A DNA stretch of 8,425 nucleotides, taken from NCBI GenBank assembly GCA_003651045.1, contig QMTJ01000037.1, forward strand, positions 1 through 8,425. Reading direction: 5' to 3'. Below are positions 1 through 8,300 of the stretch, in pieces. Made by a program: the position numbers and the translations under genes. Under the pieces are notes generated by a model. It ran no database searches. It saw only the letters and a list, made by a program, of their open reading frames with translations, and had not been told where the DNA came from. The DNA comes from Thermoplasmata archaeon (GTDB taxonomy: Archaea; Thermoplasmatota; E2; DHVEG-1). Positions within the stretch are counted from its first letter, which is position 1, and each line of letters begins with the position of its first letter.

Positions 1-1
1 C

Positions 2-208
2 ATCGAAAATGAAACAAAATATATAGTAAAAGCAGAACCAGAATTGAACAAAACATATGGAGCACCACATTCCTGGATGAAGGTTATAAGTTTCAACGAT
101 ACAGAAGTCGTTGTTGCAATAAATATGAAAGCTGAAAAACCAGAGTTCATAGGTCAGACGTTAGTATTTGATATCGAAGTAATTAAACTCTACAAAACAT
201 CAGATTGA
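2..208 (+). CDS. Probable FKBP-type peptidyl-prolyl cis-trans isomerase, C-terminal fragment
   Basis: Frame 2 is open from the window edge to a TGA at 206-208 and encodes 68 residues; the start lies outside the window. The visible part contains NKTYGAPHSWMKVISFNDTEVV and ends with IGQTLVFDIEVIKLYKTSD. The order 'GKTY...W..V.SV..T.VVVDFN', followed by 'AGKTL.FDV.V', is typical of the last strands of archaeal FKBP prolyl isomerases, which assist folding, often at the cell surface. The usual NHPLAGKTL loop is replaced here by MKAEKPEFIGQTL, so the match is divergent. No catalytic residues of the N-terminal half can be seen, so activity cannot be judged. The gene converges on the DHH gene and overlaps its end by 9 bp. 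The family call rests on motif memory over a short stretch; an unrelated beta-rich protein remains possible. Confidence 0.55.
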   Translation: MENETKYIVKAEPELNKTYGAPHSWMKVISFNDTEVVVAINMKAEKPEFIGQTLVFDIEVIKLYKTSD

Positions 209-1579
209 AACAAGTTGATTCTTTATCTCCTGTTCCAAGATAGCAAGGAATTCTTCTTCTTTTCCTTTTGGAATCGTTGCACCAGCAGCGATACTATGAC
301 CACCACCTATACCATCAACAACTGATGCTGCTTTTTTCATAGCAGATGACAAGTTCAACCCCTGTTGCACAAGTTCTTCTGTTGCACGAGCAGAAGCTTT
401 TACTTCTCCATTTCCTTTATCTGCAAAACCTACCAATGGGATATCACCGTTGATTTCTTCTGAGTTAAGAAGCATATTTGTAACGATTCCAACTACTGTA
501 TCACGTATACCACTACCCGCATGGAAAAACTGTAAATACTCCCGTCGTTCTATACCCTCCTCTTTAGCGAACTGTAAACCTTCAACCAAGTTCGCCCTAT
601 GCCCTGATAATAGATTCCTAGCTTTTTTAAACCATTCACCCCGGTCACCCATACATACTCTAAGACCTACCTCATATTTACCATAACGCGCTGTAGAATT
701 CAACAATGTAGCATACTCCTTGGCATCATGAACCTCAGTGCCTTCCTCCTCCTGCTCCAACAGATAGATTTCACCAATGATCCTCTTAACCGTTTTATAA
801 CCAAAACCTTTTGATAAAAAAACCCTTGCAATATTTGATATTACAACACGTCGTTCTGCTTTACTTAGATCAACCCAACAACGCCAGTTATCACCATCTT
901 TCATCTTTATACCATGCTCCTGAAGAAAAGAGATACAAGCTGATTCACGTCCACTTAAACCAGGGATCACTGGGTCACTAGCGTACTGCAATAGTTTATA
1001 AACCGGTCGTGTTTCACGTCCAAAATAACGTATATCAATTTTTGCCTTCACAACACCAACTGATTCACCATCATCTAAAATGTTTCTATTCAAACCAGAT
1101 AGTTTATTATATTTCCTATCTTGTAAATCTCCACAGGCACCAACAACTGCAAGCTGTGACAAATCCATGTTCTTTTTATCAATCGTCTTAGAAACAAGAT
1201 ATGTTACACCTGCTCCGCTTATCTCAAAACCGCCATCGAGGTTAAAAAGATGAGGGTTAAGATGGAAACGTTGATTAGATTCTATAGAGCATGTATGATG
1301 ATCAGTGATAACCTTGTTGATCTCTGGGTAGCCCGTGCTTATATTACTCCCTAAATCAGTGAACCATACAAGTTCATAGTTCTCATCTTTTAAACGTGTT
1401 AAAACACTCTCATCTAATTGTTTAACAAACTCAATAGAACACTCCTTACCTAACTTCTGTAGTGTTTGATACGCTATACATCCTGCAGTTATACCATCAG
1501 CATCAATATGAGTCACAATATGAACTTCTCTGGAATTTTTTATGATATCTCCTATCTCTCTAGCTCTTTTCTGTAACAA
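200..1579 (-). CDS. DHH/DHHA1 phosphoesterase, archaeal RecJ-like (GAN-type) nuclease
   Basis: This is a complete protein of 459 residues, close to the usual 450-480 of archaeal RecJ-like proteins. Metal-binding DHH motifs appear in order: HIDADG at 24-29, D75 in TDLGS, DHH at 93-95, and D151 in GACGDLQD. The DHHA1 domain follows, with its substrate-binding GGGH at 425-428 and KASARA at 394-399. The middle segment (TLLNSTARYGKYEVGL, then an LLSGHR helix) matches the layout of archaeal GAN proteins, which bind the GINS replication complex. Expected activity is Mn2+-dependent hydrolysis of single-stranded DNA or RNA ends in the cytoplasm; 5'-to-3' polarity is inferred from the family. The start is TTG: an in-frame TAA lies 12 nt upstream (1592-1594), no ATG or GTG lies between, and AAGGTG sits 8 nt before the TTG. 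All catalytic motifs are intact. A nanoRNase-like role cannot be excluded. Confidence 0.9.
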   Translation of the reverse strand: MLQKRAREIGDIIKNSREVHIVTHIDADGITAGCIAYQTLQKLGKECSIEFVKQLDESVLTRLKDENYELVWFTDLGSNISTGYPEINKVITDHHTCSIESNQRFHLNPHLFNLDGGFEISGAGVTYLVSKTIDKKNMDLSQLAVVGACGDLQDRKYNKLSGLNRNILDDGESVGVVKAKIDIRYFGRETRPVYKLLQYASDPVIPGLSGRESACISFLQEHGIKMKDGDNWRCWVDLSKAERRVVISNIARVFLSKGFGYKTVKRIIGEIYLLEQEEEGTEVHDAKEYATLLNSTARYGKYEVGLRVCMGDRGEWFKKARNLLSGHRANLVEGLQFAKEEGIERREYLQFFHAGSGIRDTVVGIVTNMLLNSEEINGDIPLVGFADKGNGEVKASARATEELVQQGLNLSSAMKKAASVVDGIGGGHSIAAGATIPKGKEEEFLAILEQEIKNQLVSI

Positions 1580-1587
1580 AAAAATAA

Positions 1588-1593
1588 CACCTT
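1588..1593 (-). promoter_or_regulatory. Ribosome-binding site that fixes the TTG start of the DHH gene
   Basis: Read on the minus strand, AAGGTG lies 8 nt before the TTG at 1579-1577. GGTG pairs with the archaeal 16S anti-Shine-Dalgarno sequence (complement of GGAGGTGAT). An in-frame TAA overlaps the start of this site at 1594-1592, so the non-ATG start is the only reasonable one apart from ATT. Confidence 0.65.
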
Positions 1594-1608
1594 ACCTAAA
1601 TAGTGAAA

Positions 1609-1618
1609 TAGTTAACTA
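1609..1618. repeat. Perfect 10-bp palindrome TAGTTAACTA upstream of the DHH gene
   Basis: TAGTTAACTA equals its own reverse complement. It lies 30-39 nt upstream of the TTG start of the DHH gene, between the T tract and the ribosome-binding site. It could be an operator near the transcription start, but a palindrome of this length in AT-rich spacer DNA can arise by chance and I see no second copy near the other genes. Confidence 0.3.
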
Positions 1619-1620
1619 GT

Positions 1621-1670
1621 AAAAAGAGTTTTTTGAAAAAAAAGAAGAAAAGATAAAAAAATAAATTTTT
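1621..1670 (-). terminator. Oligo-T intrinsic terminator after the oxidoreductase gene
   Basis: Immediately after the TAA at 1673-1671 the minus strand becomes strongly pyrimidine-rich. It has T runs at 1660-1655 (6 T), 1643-1636 (8 T) and 1625-1621 (5 T), separated by C-containing stretches, and no stable hairpin. Archaeal RNA polymerase stops at such hairpin-free T tracts, so this is a probable termination region between the two genes. It would give the DHH gene its own promoter, but I see no convincing TATA box in the 91-bp spacer. Confidence 0.5.
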
Positions 1671-4600
1671 TTATCTTTCAGCCATTTCTTTATATCGTTT
1701 ATATCTATTGTTTACATCTTCTTCAAGTTTTTTATGTAAACGTTCTGCTTCCTCGGGAAATGAACGATACAAGGTGTTATATCGTACCTCACCCATTATG
1801 AAATCGTGGAGTGTACCATTTGGTCCTTTATAGTCAAGCTGGAATGGATTTTTACCTTCATCAGCTAGTCTCGGATCATAACGATAAAGCGGCCAATATC
1901 CTGATTCAACAGCTAGTTTTTCCTCCTCCTGTGATTTACCCATACCTCTTTTTATCCCATGGTTGATACATGGTGCATAGCAGATGATCAATGATGGACC
2001 AGGATATGATTCTGCTTCTTTCAATGCCTTAATTAGTTGGTTTTTATTGGCACCCATCGCTACACTTGCTACGTAGACATAGCCATAGGTCATAGCCATG
2101 AGACCTAGGTCTTTTTTCTTTGTTTTTTTACCAGATGCTGCAAACTTTGCTACAGAACCAATCGGTGTTGCCTTAGATGCTTGTCCACCAGTGTTCGAGT
2201 AAACCTCTGTATCAAAAACCAAGATGTTTATATCTTCACCCATTGCTATTACATGATCAAGACCACCATAGCCTATATCATATGCCCATCCGTCTCCACC
2301 AACTGCCCAGATTGATCTCTTAGTGAACAATGTACGCATCTCCCAGATTTCATTGAGTAATTCATCGTTATGGTTATCCCTTAGAATTGTTTTGATTTTA
2401 TCCCCGTACTCCTTAGATTTCTCTCCATCATCCTTGTTTTCAAGCCAATTTTTAAATACCTCTCTAAGCTCATCAGATCCTTTGTTTTCATTAATAGCTT
2501 GCTGCACTAAATCAGCTAGTTTGTTACGACGTTGAATAGTAGCTAATACCATACCGAAACCATACTCTGCGTTATCCTCAAACAAAGAATTCGCCCAAGC
2601 TGGTCCATGTCCTTCTTCATTCACAGTAAACGGGATAGACGGTGCAGAACCACCCCATATACTACTACAACCTGTTGCATTAGCTATAATCATACGATCC
2701 CCAAATAGTTGTGTAACAAGTTTTAGATAAGGTGTTTCACCGCAACCAGCGCAGGCGCCACTGAACTCAAGGAGCGGTTTCTGGAACTGGGAGCCTTTAA
2801 CAGTAAATTTATCAAAACCACCACTTCTACTTGGTATCTTTTCAGCATATCTTTGATTTGGAACCTGATTCAGTTGTGTTTCAAAAGGTTTCATAATAAG
2901 CGCTTTCTCTTTAGCAGGACAAATATCTACGCAGTTACCACAACCAACGCAATCCTCAGGGTATACTTGCATCCTGAAATAAAGACCCTCTGTTTCTTTA
3001 CCAACAGCTTTCTTAGCAGTAAAACCTTCAGGGGCCTTCTTAAGTTCTTCCTCAGTTACAAGAACAGGTCTAATAGCAGCATGTGGACAAACCATAGCAC
3101 ACTGGTTACACTGTATACAATGCTCCATCTGCCACTCTGGGACATTAATTGCTACACCACGTTTCTCATACTTTGTAGTACCAACTGGGAAGATACCACC
3201 AGGTGTAAACTTACTAACAGGTAATTTATCACCCTGCATAGCGAGCATAGGCCGCATAACTTCTCTAATAAACGCTGGTTCATCTTCTTTTTCTTCAGGT
3301 TTCTCAGGTACAAGATCAACCCAACTACTGGGGTATTTAATCTCTACAAGTTTTTCCAGAGCAGCATCAACTGCTTTCCAGTTCATCTCTACAACATCTT
3401 GTCCTTTTTTACCATAGGTTTTCTCGATTGCATCTTTCAAATATTTTATAGCATCATCAACTGGTAAAACATTTGATAGTTTGAAAAACACAGTTTGCAT
3501 AACCATGTTTATACGGCCACCGAGACCTATACTTTCAGCGATTTTCACAGCATCAATAACATAAAACCTTAGTTGTTTCTCAGCGATTGTTTTCTTCAAA
3601 GAATTAGGTAAATGTTCCTCCAGTTCTTCAACAGTTGTCCATGGAGCATTTAAAACAAAAGTACCACCTTGTTTTATACCTTCTAATAGATTATATTTCC
3701 TAACATAAGATGGGTTATGACATGCTATATAGTCAGCATCCTTGATGAGATAAGTCGATTTAATTGGTACCTTACCGAAACGTAGATGAGATACTGTTAC
3801 TCCACCAGATTTTTTAGAATCATACGCAAAATAACCCTGAGCATACATGTCCGTATTGTCACCAATGATTTTAATCGCATCCTTATTTGCACCAACTGTA
3901 CCATCACCACCCAACCCCCAGAATTTACATTGCACAAGTCCTTCAGGTGTCGCATCGATTTCTTCTTTAACGGGTAAACTTGTAAACGTTACATCATCTA
4001 TTATACCCACAGTAAAATTGTTTTTAGGTTCATCCAAACTAAGGTTATCAAAAACTGCTTTAACCATAGATGGTGTAAAATCCTTAGAACCCAGACCATA
4101 CCGCCCACCTACAACGAGTACATCCCTATTAGAATGCTGTATAACCGCTGAGACATCAACATAGAGTGGTTCACCATATGAACCACTCTCTTTAGTTCGA
4201 TCTAACACAGCGATTTTTTTAACTGTACCCGGTAGAACAGATAGAAAATGTTCAGCTGAAAACGGACGATAAAGCCTAACCTTTATCAAACCTACTTTTT
4301 CTCCTCTTTTATTCAAGTAATCAACTGTTTCCTCTGCTGCCTCAGCACCAGAACCCATTATAACTATAACCCGTTCTGCATCAGGGACACCAAAATAATC
4401 AAATAAATGGTAACTACGACCAGTGAGTCTACTTACTTTTTCCATTTCTTCTTCAACGATCTTTGGAACAGCTTGATAAAACTTATTAGCAGCTTCATTC
4501 ACCTGGAAATAAATATCAGGGTTTTGAGCTGTTCCACGTAGATGAGGTTTCTCAGGATCCAAAGCACGTTCACGATGACGTTTAACAGCATCCCAGTCAA

Positions 4601-5228
4601 CAAGTGGAGATATATCTTTATAATCGATCATTTCAATTTTTTGAATCTCATGTGAACTACGGAAGCCATCAAAAAAATGAAGAAACGGTACACTAGCTCT
4701 AAGCGTGGATAAATGAGCAACCAATGCAAGATCCATGATCTCCTGTACAGAACCAGAAGCAAGCATAGCGAAACCAGTAGCACGAGCAGCCATTACATCC
4801 TGATGATCACCAAAAATAGACAAAGCTTGACCTGCTATAGCACGAGCAGATACATGAAAAACACATGGCATGAGTTCCCCTGCGATCTTATACATATTCG
4901 GAATCATCAACAATAGTCCTTGTGAAGCAGTAAACGTGGAACAAAAAGCACCAGCACTAAGAGCACCATGAACTGCACCAGCAGCTCCTCCTTCTGACTG
5001 CATCTCTTGGACCTTTAATGTTTGACCAAAAATGTTTTTTCGTCCCTTGGCAGCCCATTCATCAACAACCTCACCCATAGGTGAAGAGGGTGTAATCGGG
5101 TAAATCGCTGCTACATCACTAAAAGCATATGCGATATGAGCAGCAGCTGTGTTCCCATCAACTGATTTCATATTCAATTTCTTCTTCTCATTGTTTTTTG
5201 ATTCTACTTCACTAATAACAGTTGTCAT
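1671..5228 (-). CDS. nifJ: Pyruvate:ferredoxin (flavodoxin) oxidoreductase, single-chain NifJ type
   Basis: This complete 1185-residue cytoplasmic enzyme oxidises pyruvate with CoA to acetyl-CoA and CO2, passing electrons to ferredoxin; it can run in reverse to fix CO2. Domains in order: pyrimidine-binding domain at about 22-250 with YPITPSS (43-49); domain II at about 285-385; gamma-type domain at about 430-620 with GLGGDGTVGANKD; EKR linker with YEKRG (687-691); a two-[4Fe-4S] ferredoxin domain with Cys 704/707/710/714 and 760/763/766/770; and the thiamine diphosphate domain. Proximal-cluster cysteines are 826, 829, 854 and probably 1087. The Mg-diphosphate motif is GDGWAYDIG (978-986) plus NTGG (1012-1015). 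All expected cofactor ligands are present. The ATG has a good Shine-Dalgarno site and gives about 19 lysine-rich residues before the conserved MKSVDGNTAAAH start of the family. The chain ends near 1185, so the C-terminal domain VII of the Desulfovibrio africanus enzyme appears absent. Archaea usually have a multi-subunit form. Confidence 0.96.
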   Translation of the reverse strand: MTTVISEVESKNNEKKKLNMKSVDGNTAAAHIAYAFSDVAAIYPITPSSPMGEVVDEWAAKGRKNIFGQTLKVQEMQSEGGAAGAVHGALSAGAFCSTFTASQGLLLMIPNMYKIAGELMPCVFHVSARAIAGQALSIFGDHQDVMAARATGFAMLASGSVQEIMDLALVAHLSTLRASVPFLHFFDGFRSSHEIQKIEMIDYKDISPLVDWDAVKRHRERALDPEKPHLRGTAQNPDIYFQVNEAANKFYQAVPKIVEEEMEKVSRLTGRSYHLFDYFGVPDAERVIVIMGSGAEAAEETVDYLNKRGEKVGLIKVRLYRPFSAEHFLSVLPGTVKKIAVLDRTKESGSYGEPLYVDVSAVIQHSNRDVLVVGGRYGLGSKDFTPSMVKAVFDNLSLDEPKNNFTVGIIDDVTFTSLPVKEEIDATPEGLVQCKFWGLGGDGTVGANKDAIKIIGDNTDMYAQGYFAYDSKKSGGVTVSHLRFGKVPIKSTYLIKDADYIACHNPSYVRKYNLLEGIKQGGTFVLNAPWTTVEELEEHLPNSLKKTIAEKQLRFYVIDAVKIAESIGLGGRINMVMQTVFFKLSNVLPVDDAIKYLKDAIEKTYGKKGQDVVEMNWKAVDAALEKLVEIKYPSSWVDLVPEKPEEKEDEPAFIREVMRPMLAMQGDKLPVSKFTPGGIFPVGTTKYEKRGVAINVPEWQMEHCIQCNQCAMVCPHAAIRPVLVTEEELKKAPEGFTAKKAVGKETEGLYFRMQVYPEDCVGCGNCVDICPAKEKALIMKPFETQLNQVPNQRYAEKIPSRSGGFDKFTVKGSQFQKPLLEFSGACAGCGETPYLKLVTQLFGDRMIIANATGCSSIWGGSAPSIPFTVNEEGHGPAWANSLFEDNAEYGFGMVLATIQRRNKLADLVQQAINENKGSDELREVFKNWLENKDDGEKSKEYGDKIKTILRDNHNDELLNEIWEMRTLFTKRSIWAVGGDGWAYDIGYGGLDHVIAMGEDINILVFDTEVYSNTGGQASKATPIGSVAKFAASGKKTKKKDLGLMAMTYGYVYVASVAMGANKNQLIKALKEAESYPGPSLIICYAPCINHGIKRGMGKSQEEEKLAVESGYWPLYRYDPRLADEGKNPFQLDYKGPNGTLHDFIMGEVRYNTLYRSFPEEAERLHKKLEEDVNNRYKRYKEMAER

Positions 5229-5233
5229 AAACT

Positions 5234-5243
5234 ATTACCTCTC
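5234..5243 (-). promoter_or_regulatory. Shine-Dalgarno site of the oxidoreductase gene
   Basis: On the minus strand GAGAGGTAAT precedes the ATG (5228-5226) by 5 nt and differs from the ideal AGGAGGTGAT at only a few positions. It supports the first ATG over the internal ATG at codon 20, where the family homology begins and which has no comparable site. Confidence 0.65.
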
Positions 5244-5260
5244 TACAACTCAAATTTCTT

Positions 5261-5320
5261 TCTATTTTAAATATTAATTAAGCAACAGGGAATTAAAGTC
5301 ACCTACATAAATATTTTCTA
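5261..5320 (-). promoter_or_regulatory. Candidate archaeal promoter of the oxidoreductase gene
   Basis: The 155-bp spacer 5229-5383 holds two TATA-like AT blocks on the minus strand. AGAAAATATTTATG (5319-5306) has a purine-rich BRE-like lead and would give a leader of roughly 55 nt. TTAATATTTAAAAT (5276-5263) would place the transcription start close to the Shine-Dalgarno site. Either could be used. In DNA this AT-rich such matches are weak evidence, and I cannot choose between them. Confidence 0.3.
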
Positions 5321-5342
5321 TAATAAACATAGTTAAAATGAC

Positions 5343-5362
5343 AAAAAAACTTGTTTAAAAAA
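5343..5362 (-). terminator. Oligo-T terminator after the transporter gene
   Basis: About 22-41 nt after the transporter TAA (5386-5384) the minus strand has two T runs, 6 T at 5362-5357 and 7 T at 5349-5343, without a stable hairpin. This fits archaeal factor-independent termination and suggests the transporter and the oxidoreductase are transcribed separately. Confidence 0.4.
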
Positions 5363-5383
5363 TTAAGAAGCACCCTGTTTTTT

Positions 5384-8300
5384 TTATTCTTCGATTTCTT
5401 TAAGATATTTCTCATCTACTGGAGCAGGCGAAATAATATATCCCTTTTTTTTCTTAGACCATTTAGCCCAACGAGCAAGTACAAGAGGTAATAGTAATAC
5501 CGAGGTTATAAATGAGAAGAGAACCGTGGTAGAGGTTATAATACCGAATTGCACCTGCGGTGGTATAGGAGCGAAAATTAATACTGCGAAACCAAGGCAT
5601 GTTGTCATAGCTGCTATGAGTAACGCTCCACCTGTACGTGAGATTGTTTCTGTTACAGCCTTTGTTATATTACCTGTTTTATCAGCTACAAGACGGAATC
5701 TCTCTGTTGCGTGTATAGCATAATCTACACCAATACCGATGGTGAGAGAGGTAACCGTTATAGTCATAACATTTAATGTATACCCTGCGAGGTACATGGT
5801 TCCAAGTATCCATATCATAGACATCATCACAGGAATCATAGCGATAATGCCAAGTGTTACCCGTCTATATACTATTATGAGAACTAATGCTGCTAAAACA
5901 AGTGAAATAATAGTTGATATAATCTGACTATGTGTGAGTGATGAAGTTATTTTATAAGTGATTATCATTGGTCCTGTTACAATAGCATTTACATTGTTGC
6001 CATAGTGTTCAATATCCTCGTTTAATTCAGTGTTCAGTATTTCTACTTTCTTGTTGAATGCTTCGTTTTTTTCACTATCATCTACCAACGTCACGTATAT
6101 ATCTATCACAGCTGCATCGTATCTTCCATCTGTTTCTCTATGTAGCGTACTCTTTGTTAAGAAACCATATTCCGTATCATCATACAGGTAATCATATAAA
6201 TTTTTAACATCCCTGTTACTATTTGGTATGTATGTTTTTTCATCTAAGTTGAATTCTTTTATAAGTGATTTATTATTGTTTACAGCTTGTTGAATTATTG
6301 TATAAATACTCGTTGTTTTGATACTCCCATCTGCTTTTTTCGCTATGTACTTGTCATCTTTTAAATTCATATGTGTTCTCATTATCCCAGTTAACGTCTC
6401 CGTTGTAGCGACGTCTCCTTCAAGCAGTATATATTCTTGATCCTGACTAGAAAAAGGAAACTCAGTTTGAATTCTTTTATACAGTTTTATAGAAGGTGTC
6501 TCAGTTGGTAAAAAAGCATTAAAATCAAACTCGGTTTTAAGCTGTGTAGCTTCAACTGCAGTTACAACAGTTATGAGTAATAATGCTGCGATTATTTTTT
6601 TCTGATGTTTAAGTATTTTTTTAGCGAATTTACCCATGAAAATATTTATTTTAAATGTTTTTTTCTTTTCACGGTCTAATTGTTTTTTCTTCCGGTCAAC
6701 TAAGTATCTCACTGATGCTTGTAATGTTAAAGCTGTTAGGAATGTGTATATAATCCCTAGAGCGAGTATTAATCCAAAATCACGCATTGGTGGAACAGTT
6801 GCTGTAAGGAATGATAAAAACGCGATTACTGTTGTTAACATAGCTAAAAACATAGCTTCTCCAATCTCTGTAACAGAGATTTTTATAGCCTCCGCTGGTG
6901 TTTTCCCCTGCGCTAATTCTGATCGATAGTTATGTGATAGATGAACTGAGTAATCAACACCTAAACCAAGCATAAGTGGAACAACTGCAACTGCCATAGT
7001 ACTAAAAGGTATACCTAGCAGGACCATGGTTCCAAAAATCCATATTATGGATACACTTAATGCGAACAGGGGTAGTATCACGTATGATATTTTTCTAAAA
7101 GAGATTAGGAGGACAATGACGATCATGATAAAGATCATCGGCATGATTATCTGGTTTGCTTTGGAAGTAATATCGTGGATCTGAGTAGATATTACTCCCT
7201 CACCTGTTCCTTCAACATGTACATAGTTATATGCTGAATCTAATTTTTTTAGTTGAGAAATTACCTTTTTGTTTATTTTGAGGTTGCCCTCGTAGCCACC
7301 TGTAGAGTTAACCCCTATTATCATTATACATGATGCTGTTTCATTATTAGTGTTATAATTTTTTGACAGGAAACCTTTAGCTAAGGTTTGTAAATCTTTA
7401 AAAAATAAAGGTTTGTAGAATAAGAGGTTAGTAGAGACTCCTCTATCTGGTGCAATGTCGCAGTTTACCCATGAGTTTTCAATGTCTTTAAGCGCTATTT
7501 GATCAGGCAAAGGCAGGTTTTTATCTGATTTGTTAAAAAACATGTCAAGATCTTCCAATGTGTAGTTAGAGATTTTTTTAAGTAATCTATTTGCTATACC
7601 GCTGAGACGTGGTTTTTCTCTTATTTTATTGAGTTTATCAAAAACGAAGCTTGTGTTTGCTGTTATTCTAAGCCATGGTAGTTTCAATAAAGGCGTCTGG
7701 TAGTATCGTGTACCTGCTCTGAAGTTTGTTAGTTTAGCTGGTAGTTCAAATGATCCAAACCGGGGTGCTATACCATACCGGCCTATTTCTTCACGTGGTA
7801 TTTTTATATTAATCTGGTTTTTCTTAACATCTATTTTTATTTCTGATGATTCAAGTGGGATAGGAAAAGACATGGTTTGGTTTTTTGGTTTAATCCATAA
7901 GTATACTTCTTTTGTATAAGCGTTAAAAAGTTGATGGTTTTTTAGATGTTTAATTAATGTTTTAATATTGTTAATGAATCCCTTTCCTATCTCCCATAGC
8001 GGGTATTTCGGTTCGAAATGAGCAGCTATTTTATATGAAAGATTTAGTCTCTCATCTGGTCTGATATTGTTTTCGAAATCAATGTACCATTCGATAACGT
8101 TAGTAGAGGGGATAGGTGATTTAAGTTTAGATTCAAAAAAAGATAAATCATATACTTCTATTGTGAATATTATGTTCTCATCATTGAAATCCAGGTAACA
8201 GTTTTTTATATCTATTTCATCAGCTGATCTCCCTTTCGACAGCCTTGGGAATCTATTATAATCACTCTCTTCATTAGGGTCGTCTTTATTGAAGATTCTA

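Noticed and set aside
450..686. Open plus-strand reading frame of 78 codons within the DHH gene, and similar ones at 1009-1191 and 2323-2535
   Set aside because: They lie wholly antisense to strongly conserved genes, have low-complexity translations without recognisable motifs, and lack ribosome-binding sites.
2853..4164. Plus-strand open frames of 63-123 codons antisense to the oxidoreductase gene
   Set aside because: The opposite strand encodes an intact enzyme with every ligand motif, and two of these frames even overlap each other. They are by-products of codon composition.
5284..5379. Inverted repeat AACAGGG (5284-5290) and CCCTGTT (5373-5379)
   Set aside because: Seven bases separated by 82 bp do not extend at either end and span both terminator and promoter parts of the spacer. 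This is compatible with chance.
5526..6929. Plus-strand open frames opposite the transporter gene, some with hydrophobic translations
   Set aside because: Hydrophobic codons on one strand produce open, hydrophobic-looking frames on the other. No start signals or family resemblance were seen.
7861..7873. ATG at 7873 as the genuine start of the transporter
   Set aside because: The frame continues open upstream to the window edge, no Shine-Dalgarno site is present, and the first membrane helix would be missing.
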